Source: Ancalomicrobiaceae bacterium
GTDB taxonomy: Bacteria > Pseudomonadota > Alphaproteobacteria > Rhizobiales > Ancalomicrobiaceae
Length of the DNA stretch: 36,788 nt
Reading direction: 5' to 3'
Assembly: GCA_031291595.1 (NCBI GenBank)
Contig: JARLIU010000193.1
Span: 1-36,788, forward strand
The notes below the pieces were generated by a model. The model saw only the letters and a list, made by a program, of their open reading frames with translations. It was not told where the DNA came from and made no database searches. Position 1 is the stretch's first letter, and every line of letters starts with the position of its first letter. Positions 15,631 through 23,550 of the stretch are shown here, piece after piece. The position numbers were made by a program, and so were the translations under genes.

Positions 15631-15683
15631 GGCGGATGGCACCGCCTCGATAGAGACGGCAGAATTGCCGCATCAACGAAGGG

Positions 15684-15723
15684 TGTCATCCCCGGCCGAG
15701 CGCCTGGGCGCCAGGGGATGACA
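15684..15723. repeat. TGTCATCCCC palindrome between the MttB-type and PF13769-type genes
   Basis: A 10-bp perfect stem, TGTCATCCCC (15684-15693) with GGGGATGACA (15714-15723), with a 20-base loop that is itself GC-rich and partly self-complementary. It lies in the 165-base gap inside an otherwise collinear gene series. It resembles the GTCATCCCC extragenic palindromes common in alphaproteobacteria and could also weaken read-through. Confidence 0.7.
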
Positions 15724-15795
15724 GCCAGAGCCCGCAGGGCCATTGTTCGGCGGTCTGCTTGGCTTTTGCCCGCCTGAAGATCCGCGAGGTTCCCC

Positions 15796-16095
15796 ATGCC
15801 CGACGTCACCATCATCTATTGGCGCGACATTCCCGCCCAGGTCATCGTCGGTTCCGGCCGCAAGGCGACCAAGCGCGAGTTGCCCGAACGCTTCCAGCAG
15901 GCGATCGATGCCGCGGCAATGCGCTCCGGCGCGCGCGATACCGATGCCTATCTCGCCGACTGGCACAAGGTCCCGTTGGGGGCGCGTGACGGCGAGGCCG
16001 AAGCGGTGGTCGCATCCGTGGCGGAGGAGATCACCAATCTTTACGAAGGTGGGCGCCTCGCCCGTCTGGTGGAAGCCGGCGGGCAGGAGAGCTGA
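15796..16095 (+). CDS. Small PF13769-type ('virulence factor' family) protein
   Basis: A 99-residue cytoplasmic protein beginning MPDVTIIYWRDIPAQVIVG, with AMRSGARDTDAYLADWHKVP in the middle. The pattern matches the family that databases label 'virulence factor' (PF13769, from memory). In rhizobia-like genomes this small protein is regularly next to metV-like and metF genes, so the family name is probably misleading and a role with methyl-THF oxidation or corrinoid demethylation is more likely. That role is inference from context only. It sits 31 bases before the metV-like gene. No signal peptide is present. Confidence 0.75.
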   Translation: MPDVTIIYWRDIPAQVIVGSGRKATKRELPERFQQAIDAAAMRSGARDTDAYLADWHKVPLGARDGEAEAVVASVAEEITNLYEGGRLARLVEAGGQES

Positions 16096-16126
16096 CTCCG
16101 CCCAACAACTCATCGGGGGTAAAGCC

Positions 16127-16675
16127 ATGGAGACGCCGGCCGCATTCGAGCCGCGCGGGCGACGGCACCGTCGCGCCGACCGCTTCGCGTTGCGCTTCGT
16201 CTCGATCCGCCATGCCCGGGCGCTCGAAACGCTCTATTCCGGGTTCGAGCGGCTCATCGTGGCGGCGGCGCCACTCCTCGCCCGGCTCGGCTGGGAGCGG
16301 CTGGAGCGCCCCGTCGCCTATCTCGAACGGCAGGTCAAGGGCGCGCTGTTCGACTGCCGCATGTGCGGGCAATGCGTGCTGTCGTCGACCGGCATGTCCT
16401 GCCCGATGAATTGCCCCAAAGGCTTGCGCAACGGTCCCTGCGGCGGGGTTCGGGCGGACGGCTGCTGCGAGGTCTATGCCGACATGCCCTGCGTCTGGGT
16501 GAAGGCCTATGAGGGCAGCCTCAAGATGGTGGAGGGCGCCCGTATCGCCGAAATCCAGGCGCCGGTCGACCATCGGCTCAAGGGCCGCTCGTCGTGGCTC
16601 GCCGTCATGCGGCAGAAATCCGGTCTCGGCACCTCCCCGGACCGCGTGCCGGCGAAGACGGGGGCGAAGGCGTGA
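16127..16675 (+). CDS. metV: MTHFR C-terminal-domain protein, MetV-like
   Basis: A 182-residue cysteine-rich protein matching the MTHFR_C family, which in acetogens is MetV, the partner subunit of MetF. Nine cysteines are clustered: CRMCGQC (residues 77-83), SCPMNCPKG (91-99), NGPCGG (102-107), CCEVY (113-117) and Cys122. They should bind zinc or an iron-sulfur cluster. It probably forms a complex with the downstream MetF and may pass electrons to or from its flavin. Its TGA stop overlaps the metF ATG by one base, which indicates translational coupling. The ATG at 16127 was chosen because upstream codons are unconserved. Confidence 0.88.
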   Translation: METPAAFEPRGRRHRRADRFALRFVSIRHARALETLYSGFERLIVAAAPLLARLGWERLERPVAYLERQVKGALFDCRMCGQCVLSSTGMSCPMNCPKGLRNGPCGGVRADGCCEVYADMPCVWVKAYEGSLKMVEGARIAEIQAPVDHRLKGRSSWLAVMRQKSGLGTSPDRVPAKTGAKA

Positions 16676-17763
16676 TGAAGCTGCCGTTGCACCCGGAAGA
16701 TTTCGGCGAGAACCCGTGGGATCCGCTGCCCGACCTGCCCGGCCATTCCTCGCTCGGCCGGCTGGAACGGGTGCTGCGGCGCGGCGAATTCGCCGTGACC
16801 GCCGAACTGAACCCGCCGGATTCGGCCGATGCCGAGGACGTCTACAAACGCGCCGCGGTGTTCGAGGGCTGGGTCGACGCCATCAATGCCACCGATGGCT
16901 CGGGCGCCAATTGCCACATGTCGTCGGTGGCGATCTGCGCGCTCCTCACCCGGGCCGGTTTTGCGCCGGTGATGCAGATCTCCTGCCGCGACTACAATCG
17001 CATCGCCATCCAGGGCAATGTCTTGGGCGCGGCGGCGCTCGGCGTGGCCAATCTCCTCTGCCTGACCGGCGACGGCGTGCAATCGGGCGATCATCCGGAA
17101 GCCAAGCCGGTGTTCGACCTGGATTCGACCTCGCTCGTTTCCACCATCCGCACCATGCGCGACGACAAGCGGTTCCTGTCGGGGCGCAAGATCACCGCGC
17201 CGCCACGCGTGTTCATCGGCGCGGCGGAGAACCCCTTCGCCCCACCCTACGACTTCCGCCCGCTGCGACTGGCCAAGAAGATCGCGGCGGGCGCGCAATT
17301 CATCCAGACGCAATATTGTTTCGACGTGCCGATGCTGGCCCGTTTCATGGCGCGGGCGCGCGACCTCGGCCTTACGGACAAATGCTTCATCCTCGTCGGC
17401 GTCGGCCCCTTGGCGTCGGCAAAAACAGCCCGCTGGATGCGCGCCCATGTCGCCGGCGTGCACATTCCCGACGACATCATCTCCCGGCTCGAGCGCGCCA
17501 AGGATCAGAAGGCCGAAGGCAAGAAGATCTGCGTCGACATCATCCAGCAGGCGCGCGAGATCGCCGGCGTTTCCGGCATCCATGTCATGGCCTACCGGCA
17601 GGAGGAGTATGTCGCCGAAATGGTCGAAGAGTCCGGGGTCCTCAAAGGCCGGCAGCCGTGGCGGCGCGACCTGCGAGCCCCGGCATTCGACCTCGCCACG
17701 CGGCTGCACGAGAACCTCGCCGCCAGCCACGAGGCGCCGGCGAAAGAGATTTCCACAACTTGA
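16675..17763 (+). CDS. metF: 5,10-methylenetetrahydrofolate reductase, MetF-type
   Basis: A 362-residue TIM-barrel flavoprotein of the MTHFR family. It has VTAELNPPDSAD for the conserved N-terminal Glu region, NATDGSGANCHMSS, NLLCLTGDG (the L-x-L-x-GD nucleotide segment) and AKKIAAGAQFIQTQYCFD. It interconverts methylene-THF and methyl-THF. In a demethylation locus it probably runs in the oxidative direction, turning methyl-THF from corrinoid transfer into methylene-THF for serine synthesis or energy. It is about 60 residues longer than E. coli MetF and coupled to the MetV-like subunit by a one-base stop/start overlap. A housekeeping methionine role is possible but less likely in this position. 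Confidence 0.92.
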   Translation: MKLPLHPEDFGENPWDPLPDLPGHSSLGRLERVLRRGEFAVTAELNPPDSADAEDVYKRAAVFEGWVDAINATDGSGANCHMSSVAICALLTRAGFAPVMQISCRDYNRIAIQGNVLGAAALGVANLLCLTGDGVQSGDHPEAKPVFDLDSTSLVSTIRTMRDDKRFLSGRKITAPPRVFIGAAENPFAPPYDFRPLRLAKKIAAGAQFIQTQYCFDVPMLARFMARARDLGLTDKCFILVGVGPLASAKTARWMRAHVAGVHIPDDIISRLERAKDQKAEGKKICVDIIQQAREIAGVSGIHVMAYRQEEYVAEMVEESGVLKGRQPWRRDLRAPAFDLATRLHENLAASHEAPAKEISTT

Positions 17764-17941
17764 GGTGATTGCGTTCCGACGACGGTGGCGGCTATCCTGG
17801 GACGAGATTGCCAAGTCGCTTACACCCAAAATTGCGCGGCGTTTTTCCACCTGCGTGCGGGAGTTTCACCGCTTCGATTAACTCATTCGCCACACTTTGA
17901 TTGAATTATATCGACAATTCCAACGAGACCGAGCTCGACCG

Positions 17942-18298
17942 ATGTTTGGAGCCGATGCCAGTAAGCAGCGGGAGAAACGCCGCTGGCCGCGTCAGAAGGT
18001 ATTGATCCCGGCCTATTTCAACCTTCCGCGGCGCGACCTACGCTTGCAGCAGTGCATTCTGAAGGACGTCAGCATAACCGGCTGCCAAGTCGTCGGCCGC
18101 CAGGTTGAGATCATCGATGGCAACTTCGTGCTCCACTCGGATGTTTTCGAGGAACCACGTCTGTGCACGATCGCCTGGCGCTCGCGCCACGTGATCGGTG
18201 CGCGTTTCATCGAGGCGCCCGACGCCGAACCGTCCGAGCTCGAGCCGACCCAACCTGCCATCACGTCGGCTGCACGCGACGCATCTGCCGACCCGTGA
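17942..18298 (+). CDS. PilZ-domain protein (predicted c-di-GMP receptor)
   Basis: A 118-residue protein consisting mostly of one PilZ domain. Both signature parts are present: RRWPR (RxxxR) near residue 14 and DVSITG (DxSxxG) about 30 residues later. The strand pattern continues through LCTIAWRSRHVIGARF. It should bind cyclic di-GMP and act on an unknown partner. The ATG at 17942 gives the normal start before the RxxxR motif; a TTG at 17897 is also in frame. It follows metF after 178 bases and has no evident functional link to the demethylation genes. Confidence 0.82.
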   Translation: MFGADASKQREKRRWPRQKVLIPAYFNLPRRDLRLQQCILKDVSITGCQVVGRQVEIIDGNFVLHSDVFEEPRLCTIAWRSRHVIGARFIEAPDAEPSELEPTQPAITSAARDASADP

Positions 18299-18358
18299 AC
18301 CGATGCATCACGGCCGGTGACGGCAGGCGGCCAATTGCCCGGCGGCGGACAGGCAGGC

Positions 18359-20020
18359 TCACCGTTGCCGGGTTTCCCAGCCATCCGCCTGCCAATAGGG
18401 CGCGTTGGAGCGCGGCAGCGGCTCCCGGCCGCGGATGTGATCGGCCATCTTTTCGGCAAGCATGATGGTCGGGGCATTGAGGTTGCCGGTGGTGATCGAC
18501 GGCATCACCGAGGAATCGGCGACGCGCAGCCCGTCGACGCCGATGACGCGGCCTTTGCGGTCGACGACAGCGAAGCCATCGTCCGGTCGGCCCATGCGGC
18601 AGGAGCAGGACGGGTGATAGGCGCTCTCGACGTGGGCGCGAACATAGGCATCGATCTCGTCGTCCGAGACGACACCCGGACCCGGCGCCAATTCCTCGCC
18701 GCGATAGGCATCGAAGGCCGTCTGCGCAAAAATCTCGCGCGTCAGCCGCACGCAGGCGCGCATCTCGACGAGATCGTCGTCGTTGGAGAGGTAATTGAAG
18801 CGGATCAGCGGATGGTCGCGCGGATCGGCCGAAGCCAGCCGCACGTAGCCGCGCGATTTCGACCGCATCGGCCCGACATGCGCCTGGAAGCCATGCCGGT
18901 CGGCCTGCGCCTGGCCGTCGTAGCGGATGGCGGCGGGCAGGAAATGGTACTGGATGTCGGCATAGGCCACTCCGGCACGAGACCGAATAAAGCCGCAGCT
19001 CTCGAAATGGTTGGTCGCGCCGAGCCCGTCGTGGAACAGCATCCAGCGCAGGCCGATCAGCGCCTTGGCGAGCGGCCCCATGTGCTTGTAGAGCGTGATC
19101 GGCGCCTTGCTGGCGACCTGGAAGTAGAATTCGAGATGGTCCTGCAGGTTCTCGCCCACCCCCGGCCGGTCGGCGACGACTGCGATGCCGCGGGCCGACA
19201 ATTCCGCCGCCGGGCCGACGCCGGAGAGTTTTAAGAGTTGCGGCGAATTGATCGGCCCGCCGCAGAGAATCACCTCGCGCCGCGCCCGGATCGTCCGCCG
19301 CCGCCCATCCCGTTCGACTTCCACGCCGACGGCGCGGCGTCCCTCGAACAGGATCCTGGTGACGAGCGTATCGGTCTCGATGGCAAGGTTCGGCCGCTTC
19401 GAGGCCGGCTTCAGATAGGCCGATGCCGCCGACCAGCGCCGGCCGCGATGGATGGTGCGGTCCATGCGACCGAAGCCTTCCTGACGGAAGCCGTTGATGT
19501 CGTCGGTGGCGCCATAGCCGGCTTCGACGCCGGCATCGATGAAGGCGCGGTAAAGCGGGTTCGACATCGGACCGTAGGAGGTATGCAGCGGCCCGTCGCT
19601 GCCGCGGTAGGCGTCGCCGCCCTCTTCGCGCGTCTCGGCCCGGCGGAAATACGGAAGTACGTCGGCGTAGGCCCAGCCGTCGGCGCCCTCCGCCTGCCAG
19701 CGGTCGAAGTCGGCCGGATTGCCGCGCACATAGACCATGCCGTTGATCGAGGACGAGCCGCCGACGACGCGGCCGCGCGGGCAGGCCATGACGCGCGCCC
19801 CGAGGCCCGGCTCCGGCTCGGTCTCATAGAACCAGTTGTAGGCGCGATCGTTCATCGGGATCGACAGCGCCGTCGGCATGGCGATGAAGATCGAGCGGTC
19901 GCTGCCGCCGCGCTCGATGACGAGGACGCTGGCGGCCGGATCCTCGCTGAGCCTTGCGGCGACGACCGAGCCGGCCGAGCCGGAGCCGACGATCAGATAG
20001 TCGAATTCGGCGGTCGTCAT
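18359..20020 (-). CDS. betA: Choline dehydrogenase (GMC oxidoreductase)
   Basis: A 553-residue FAD-dependent GMC oxidoreductase. It shows the dinucleotide motif [18 protein letters not shown] at the N-terminus, [18 protein letters not shown] (GMC signature 1), [16 protein letters not shown] (signature 2) and the active-site region HPSCSCRMG with a second catalytic position in [11 protein letters not shown]. Length and pattern fit BetA, which oxidises choline to betaine aldehyde and, more slowly, to glycine betaine, coupled to the respiratory chain. It lies 99 bases downstream of betI on the same strand, as in bet operons. No betB (betaine aldehyde dehydrogenase) or betC is adjacent, so the second step must use BetA itself or a gene elsewhere. 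Confidence 0.92.
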   Translation of the reverse strand: MTTAEFDYLIVGSGSAGSVVAARLSEDPAASVLVIERGGSDRSIFIAMPTALSIPMNDRAYNWFYETEPEPGLGARVMACPRGRVVGGSSSINGMVYVRGNPADFDRWQAEGADGWAYADVLPYFRRAETREEGGDAYRGSDGPLHTSYGPMSNPLYRAFIDAGVEAGYGATDDINGFRQEGFGRMDRTIHRGRRWSAASAYLKPASKRPNLAIETDTLVTRILFEGRRAVGVEVERDGRRRTIRARREVILCGGPINSPQLLKLSGVGPAAELSARGIAVVADRPGVGENLQDHLEFYFQVASKAPITLYKHMGPLAKALIGLRWMLFHDGLGATNHFESCGFIRSRAGVAYADIQYHFLPAAIRYDGQAQADRHGFQAHVGPMRSKSRGYVRLASADPRDHPLIRFNYLSNDDDLVEMRACVRLTREIFAQTAFDAYRGEELAPGPGVVSDDEIDAYVRAHVESAYHPSCSCRMGRPDDGFAVVDRKGRVIGVDGLRVADSSVMPSITTGNLNAPTIMLAEKMADHIRGREPLPRSNAPYWQADGWETRQR

Positions 20021-20119
20021 CGTGGTTGTCGCCTCATGTTGTGGCAGCGATTCCGCCTTGCGGCGTAACCATCTGATCTGTCAAACTTTTCTCAGCGCGC
20101 TTCAGCTTCCGATTCCGCT

Positions 20120-20833
20120 TCAAGGGATTGCGGCGCGCCGGCCGGTTGCCGTTCGACGTTCGGTTGAGGACGGCGTCCGGACATCGCCCGGCTCGGATCG
20201 GGTCATCAGTGCCAGCCGCGTCAGCGCGATCTGGGCGTCGACGAAGCCGTTGACCATGTCGCGCGCCTGACTGCCGTCGGAGACCGCGGTCGACAGGGTC
20301 GCGCGCAGCCACAGCCCGTCGATCATCGCCGCCGTGGCGGCGGCCAGCCGCTCGGCTGCGACGTCCGGCACCAGGTCACGGAAGCCGGCGAGGAGGTTGG
20401 AAATCATGCGGCGTTCGTACACCCGTTGAACTCTGGCGAAACGGGCAACCACCGGTACCTGGCCCCAGAAGGCGAGCCAGACGGTCGCAATGCGGCGGTC
20501 GAACTGGCTCGTTCCCAGGTTCGCGTCGATGACCGCGGCGATGCGGTCGCGCGGGCCCGAGTCGGCAGCCAGACCGGCGACGAAGGCCGTATGCAATTGC
20601 GCGGCGAGATGGCGCAGCGTCGCTTCCAGCAGACCGTCCTTGTCGCCGAAATAGAAGGCGACCAGCCCGGCCGAGACGCCGGCCCGCCCGGCGATCTGAT
20701 TGATGGTTGCCGCAGCGAAGCCGACGTCGGCGATCGTTTCGACGGTCGCCTCGATCAGCTGCCGCCGGCGCACATCCCCGGGCTCGAACCGCCGCAACCG
20801 CGGCAGGGGCGAGGATTGGGCTTTCGTGCTCAT
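20120..20833 (-). CDS. betI: TetR-family choline-responsive repressor BetI
   Basis: A 237-residue TetR-type repressor. The helix-turn-helix runs through RRRQLIEATVETIADVGF, ATINQIAGRAGVSAGLVAFYFGDKDGLL, the pattern typical of BetI. The C-terminal half has VWLAFWGQVP and AAMIDGLWLRATLS, also BetI-like. The ATG at 20833 was chosen over one at 20941, because that start would lie upstream of the promoter. It probably represses betIA and choXWV until choline is present. Its own promoter has a TGAA-N6-TTCA box in the spacer, and a box of the same geometry precedes choX. The C-terminal 25 residues are basic and longer than usual. Confidence 0.9.
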   Translation of the reverse strand: MSTKAQSSPLPRLRRFEPGDVRRRQLIEATVETIADVGFAAATINQIAGRAGVSAGLVAFYFGDKDGLLEATLRHLAAQLHTAFVAGLAADSGPRDRIAAVIDANLGTSQFDRRIATVWLAFWGQVPVVARFARVQRVYERRMISNLLAGFRDLVPDVAAERLAAATAAMIDGLWLRATLSTAVSDGSQARDMVNGFVDAQIALTRLALMTRSEPGDVRTPSSTERRTATGRRAAIP

Positions 20834-20913
20834 GGGCAGGGCAACTGCCTCCGGTTTGGGCGCGCTTCGGGGTCTGCATGCGGGCCGTCGCCAAGACGAC
20901 CGGCCCAGCCGAC

Positions 20914-20941
20914 AGCATATTTTGAACGCTCGTTCAGTCAA
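20914..20941 (-). promoter_or_regulatory. betI promoter with BetI-type operator in its spacer
   Basis: On the minus strand, TTGACT (20941-20936), a 16-base spacer and TATGCT (20919-20914) form a sigma-70-like promoter toward betI. The operator TGAACG-CT-CGTTCA (20923-20936) fills the spacer. Repressor binding here would block RNA polymerase, giving autoregulation of betI and betA. Confidence 0.75.
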
Positions 20942-21204
20942 GCAATTCCACGTATAATCGCATCATCCCCGCCGACTGCGGCCGTTCTGGCCGGGATCGG
21001 CGCGGCTGGCGCGATGCGCTGGACAGGGATTCGCGCGTAATCTGTTGATTTAAAGTCATTATCCAGACCGTACCAGCGAGACGTCGTGCCCTGTGCGGCA
21101 CGAACGGCAGCGGTTCCGCCGCCGCTCCGGCTTCGGCGCGGCACGGATTCTGCTAGCGGTTTCGGTCGATGGTAAAAATACCGAGCCGACCGCTTGCACA
21201 GCCA

Positions 21205-21222
21205 ATTGAATACGTGTTCAAT
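21205..21222 (+). promoter_or_regulatory. BetI-type operator upstream of choX
   Basis: ATTGAA-TACGTG-TTCAAT is an 18-base palindrome with one mismatched pair. It keeps the TGAA-N6-TTCA geometry of the box in the betI promoter. A possible promoter is TTGCAC (21194-21199), a 17-base spacer and TTCAAT (21217-21222), overlapped by the box. The remaining part of the 485-base betI-choX gap shows no gene. Confidence 0.7.
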
Positions 21223-21318
21223 CGGATGTGCCGCAGGCGGTTCTGGTTCCGGACTGCGGCCAACGGGCCGTCACCACCCGCAATCGACGAGCCAAACAGT
21301 ATGGCGGAGGACCTCACC

Positions 21319-22275
21319 ATGACGTTCAAGGCATTCATGCTCGCCGCGGCGCTGCAGGCGTCGCTCCTATCGGGGCTCGTTTCGGGGGCCGCGGGGGCGG
21401 CCGAACCGGCCTCCTGCAAGACCGTCCGCTTCTCCGACGTCGGCTGGACCGACATTACCGCCACGACCGGCCTGGCCAGCCGCGTGCTGGTCGGCCTTGG
21501 CTATACGCCGAAGTCGGAGGTGCTGTCGGTGCCGGTCACCTTCACCTCGATGAAGAACAAGGACATCGACGTGTTCCTCGGCAACTGGATGCCGACGATG
21601 GAGGCCGACCGCAAACCCTATGTCGACGACAAGTCGGTCGAGGTCCTTGGTGTCAACCTCGAGGGCGCCAAATATACGCTTGCCGTCTTAGAGCCGACCT
21701 GGAACGCCGGGCTCAAGGACTTCAAGGACATTCCGAAGTTCAAGGACAAGCTCGATGGCAAGATTTATGGCATCGAGCCGGGCAACGACGGCAACCGGCT
21801 GATCCTCGGCATGCTCAAGGATGCGAAGTGGGGCCTCAAGGGCTTCGATCTGGTCGAATCCTCCGAGCAGGGCATGCTCGCCGAAGTCGAGCGTCATAAC
21901 CTGGACAAGAAGGACATCGTGTTCCTCGGCTGGGAGCCGCACCCGATGAACACCAATTTCAAGCTGAAGTATCTGACCGGCGGCGACGACGTGTTCGGGC
22001 CGAATTTCGGCGGCGCCACCGTCTACACCACCATTCGCGCCGGCTACGCGAGTGAATGCCCGAACGTCGGCGCACTGCTGAAGAACCTCACCTTCACGCT
22101 TCCCCAGGAAAGCCAAGTGATGGGCCTGATCCTCGGCGGCGAATCCGACGGCACCAAGGCGGCCGAGAAGTGGCTGAAGTCCAATCCGGGCGTGCTCGAA
22201 GCCTGGCTGAAGGGCGTCACCACCATCGACGGCAAGCCCGGCCTCGACGCGGTGAAGAAAAGCCTCGGGCTCTGA
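21319..22275 (+). CDS. choX: Choline ABC transporter substrate-binding protein
   Basis: A 318-residue periplasmic binding protein of the OpuAC type. A signal peptide covers about residues 1-27 (cleavage after AGA). The residues known to form the choline pocket in Sinorhizobium meliloti ChoX appear at identical numbers: Trp43 and Asp45 in VGWTDIT, Trp90 in LGNWMPTM, Tyr119 in AKYTLAV, Asn156 in PGNDGNR and Trp205 in GWEPHPM. This makes choline the likely ligand, with acetylcholine secondary. The start at 21319 has GGAGG eight bases upstream and gives exactly that numbering. A BetI-type box precedes the gene. A 423-base gap full of palindromes separates it from choW. Confidence 0.96.
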   Translation: MTFKAFMLAAALQASLLSGLVSGAAGAAEPASCKTVRFSDVGWTDITATTGLASRVLVGLGYTPKSEVLSVPVTFTSMKNKDIDVFLGNWMPTMEADRKPYVDDKSVEVLGVNLEGAKYTLAVLEPTWNAGLKDFKDIPKFKDKLDGKIYGIEPGNDGNRLILGMLKDAKWGLKGFDLVESSEQGMLAEVERHNLDKKDIVFLGWEPHPMNTNFKLKYLTGGDDVFGPNFGGATVYTTIRAGYASECPNVGALLKNLTFTLPQESQVMGLILGGESDGTKAAEKWLKSNPGVLEAWLKGVTTIDGKPGLDAVKKSLGL

Positions 22276-22373
22276 CGTCGCCGCGGTCGCGGGCGCCGAG
22301 CCTTCCGGCCGACCCAGACTTGCACTTCAGCCGGAGCCGGTGTTCTGCGGCTGGAGCAGGTCTGGTTCAGTTT

Positions 22374-22466
22374 CCGTCATTGCGAGCGAAGCGAAGCAAT
22401 CCAGAAGCCAGGGTATTGAAGCCATCCGTCGCTTTCTGGATTGCTTCGCTTCGCTCGCAATGACGG
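22374..22466. repeat. 33-bp perfect inverted repeat (GTCATTGCGAGCG type) in the choX-choW gap
   Basis: The arms at 22374-22406 and 22434-22466 are perfect complements over 33 bases, with a 27-base loop. The arms contain GTCATTGCGAGCGAAGCG, a sequence found in intergenic palindromes of many alphaproteobacteria. In RNA it would form a very stable stem between choX and choW. It may protect choX mRNA and lower expression of the permease genes, as REP elements do between malE and malF. Confidence 0.88.
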
Positions 22467-22524
22467 CGTTTGTTGCAAAGTTATTTGACAACTGCCATCT
22501 CGACCCGTCACCCTGGAGCAGGAT

Positions 22525-22628
22525 GCTTTCAGATGATGGCACCGCCCGGCGATCCATCTGAAAGCCGAATCACTACTCTATGAATAGTTGGAGAAGCGCT
22601 GATTCAGCTATCACATGTTTCCATGTGA
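22525..22628. repeat. Second palindromic element in the choX-choW gap
   Basis: GCTTTCAGATG (22525-22535) pairs perfectly with CATCTGAAAGC (22555-22565). A second hairpin, TCACATG-TTTC-CATGTGA, lies at 22611-22628. The stretch is less GC-rich than its surroundings and ends near a CTAG (22641-22644). It resembles a miniature mobile or REP-type element placed beside the 33-bp palindrome. Boundaries are uncertain. Confidence 0.6.
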
Positions 22629-22698
22629 CAGCGTCGCGCTCTAGCAGACTTTGTGGCGAGCGGCCTGCCTTGGCCCGCTGCCATTCGGAGGTCCGCCG

Positions 22699-23550
22699 AT
22701 GGAAGACTGGATCACGGGCTACAAGATCCCGTTCGGCGCGTTGATGAACGTCATCATTTCGTTCATCAAGGTGAACGGGCGCGCCCCGCTGGAATCGGTC
22801 ACCGACGCCTTGCGGTTCCTGATCGAGGGTCTGGCCACGGTGCTGCAATGGCCGCCGCCGCTGGTCACGATCCTCCTCATCGCCGGTCTCGCCTGGGCGC
22901 TGCATCGGCGGATCGGCCTTGCGCTTTTCGTCGCCGCCGCACTGCTCTTCATCCTCAACCAGGGCTACTGGGACGCGACGATGGAGACGTTGGCGCTGGT
23001 TGCCTCGTCGACGCTGGTCTCGGTCATCATCGGCGTGCCGCTCGGCATTCTCGCCGGCCACCGACCGATGGTCTATGCGGTGATGCGGCCGATCCTCGAC
23101 ATCATGCAGACGCTGCCGACCTTCGTGTATCTGGTGCCGACCCTCGTGCTGTTCGGTCTCGGCGTGGTGCCCGGGCTGATCTCCACCGTCGTCTTCGCCA
23201 TTCCCGCGCCGATCCGCATGACACGGCTCGGCATCGTCTCGGTGCCGAAGCCCCTGCTCGAGGCCGGCCTCGCCTTCGGCGCCACGGAACGGCAACTGCT
23301 GTGGAAGGTGGAACTGCCGGCGGCGGTCGCCACCATCATGGCCGGCATCAACCAGTGCATCATGCTGTCCTTGTCCATGGTGGTCATCGCCGCGCTGGTC
23401 GGCGCCGGCGGCCTCGGCAAACCGGTGGTCAGGGCGCTGAACACGGTCAACATCCCGATGGGCTTCGAGGCGGGCTTCGCCATCGTGCTGCTCGCCATCG
23501 TCATCGACCGCATCGCCCGAACAGGCGACAGCAAGGGAGGCGGGCAATGA
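22699..23550 (+). CDS. choW: Choline ABC transporter permease
   Basis: A 283-residue inner-membrane permease of the BPD_transp_1 family with about six hydrophobic segments. The EAA-type loop reads KPLLEAGLAFGATERQLLWKVELPAA, which contacts the ATPase. It is the membrane channel for choline delivered by ChoX. The start at 22699 has GGAGG eight bases upstream. The 3' end overlaps the choV start by four bases (ATGA), so the two are translationally coupled. Confidence 0.93.
   Translation: MEDWITGYKIPFGALMNVIISFIKVNGRAPLESVTDALRFLIEGLATVLQWPPPLVTILLIAGLAWALHRRIGLALFVAAALLFILNQGYWDATMETLALVASSTLVSVIIGVPLGILAGHRPMVYAVMRPILDIMQTLPTFVYLVPTLVLFGLGVVPGLISTVVFAIPAPIRMTRLGIVSVPKPLLEAGLAFGATERQLLWKVELPAAVATIMAGINQCIMLSLSMVVIAALVGAGGLGKPVVRALNTVNIPMGFEAGFAIVLLAIVIDRIARTGDSKGGGQ

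Noticed and set aside
13804-15642. 612-codon minus-strand frame opposite the MttB-type gene
   Set aside because: Its translation is rich in Arg, Gly, His and Ala with no recognisable domain, and the plus-strand frame is a clear MttB homologue.
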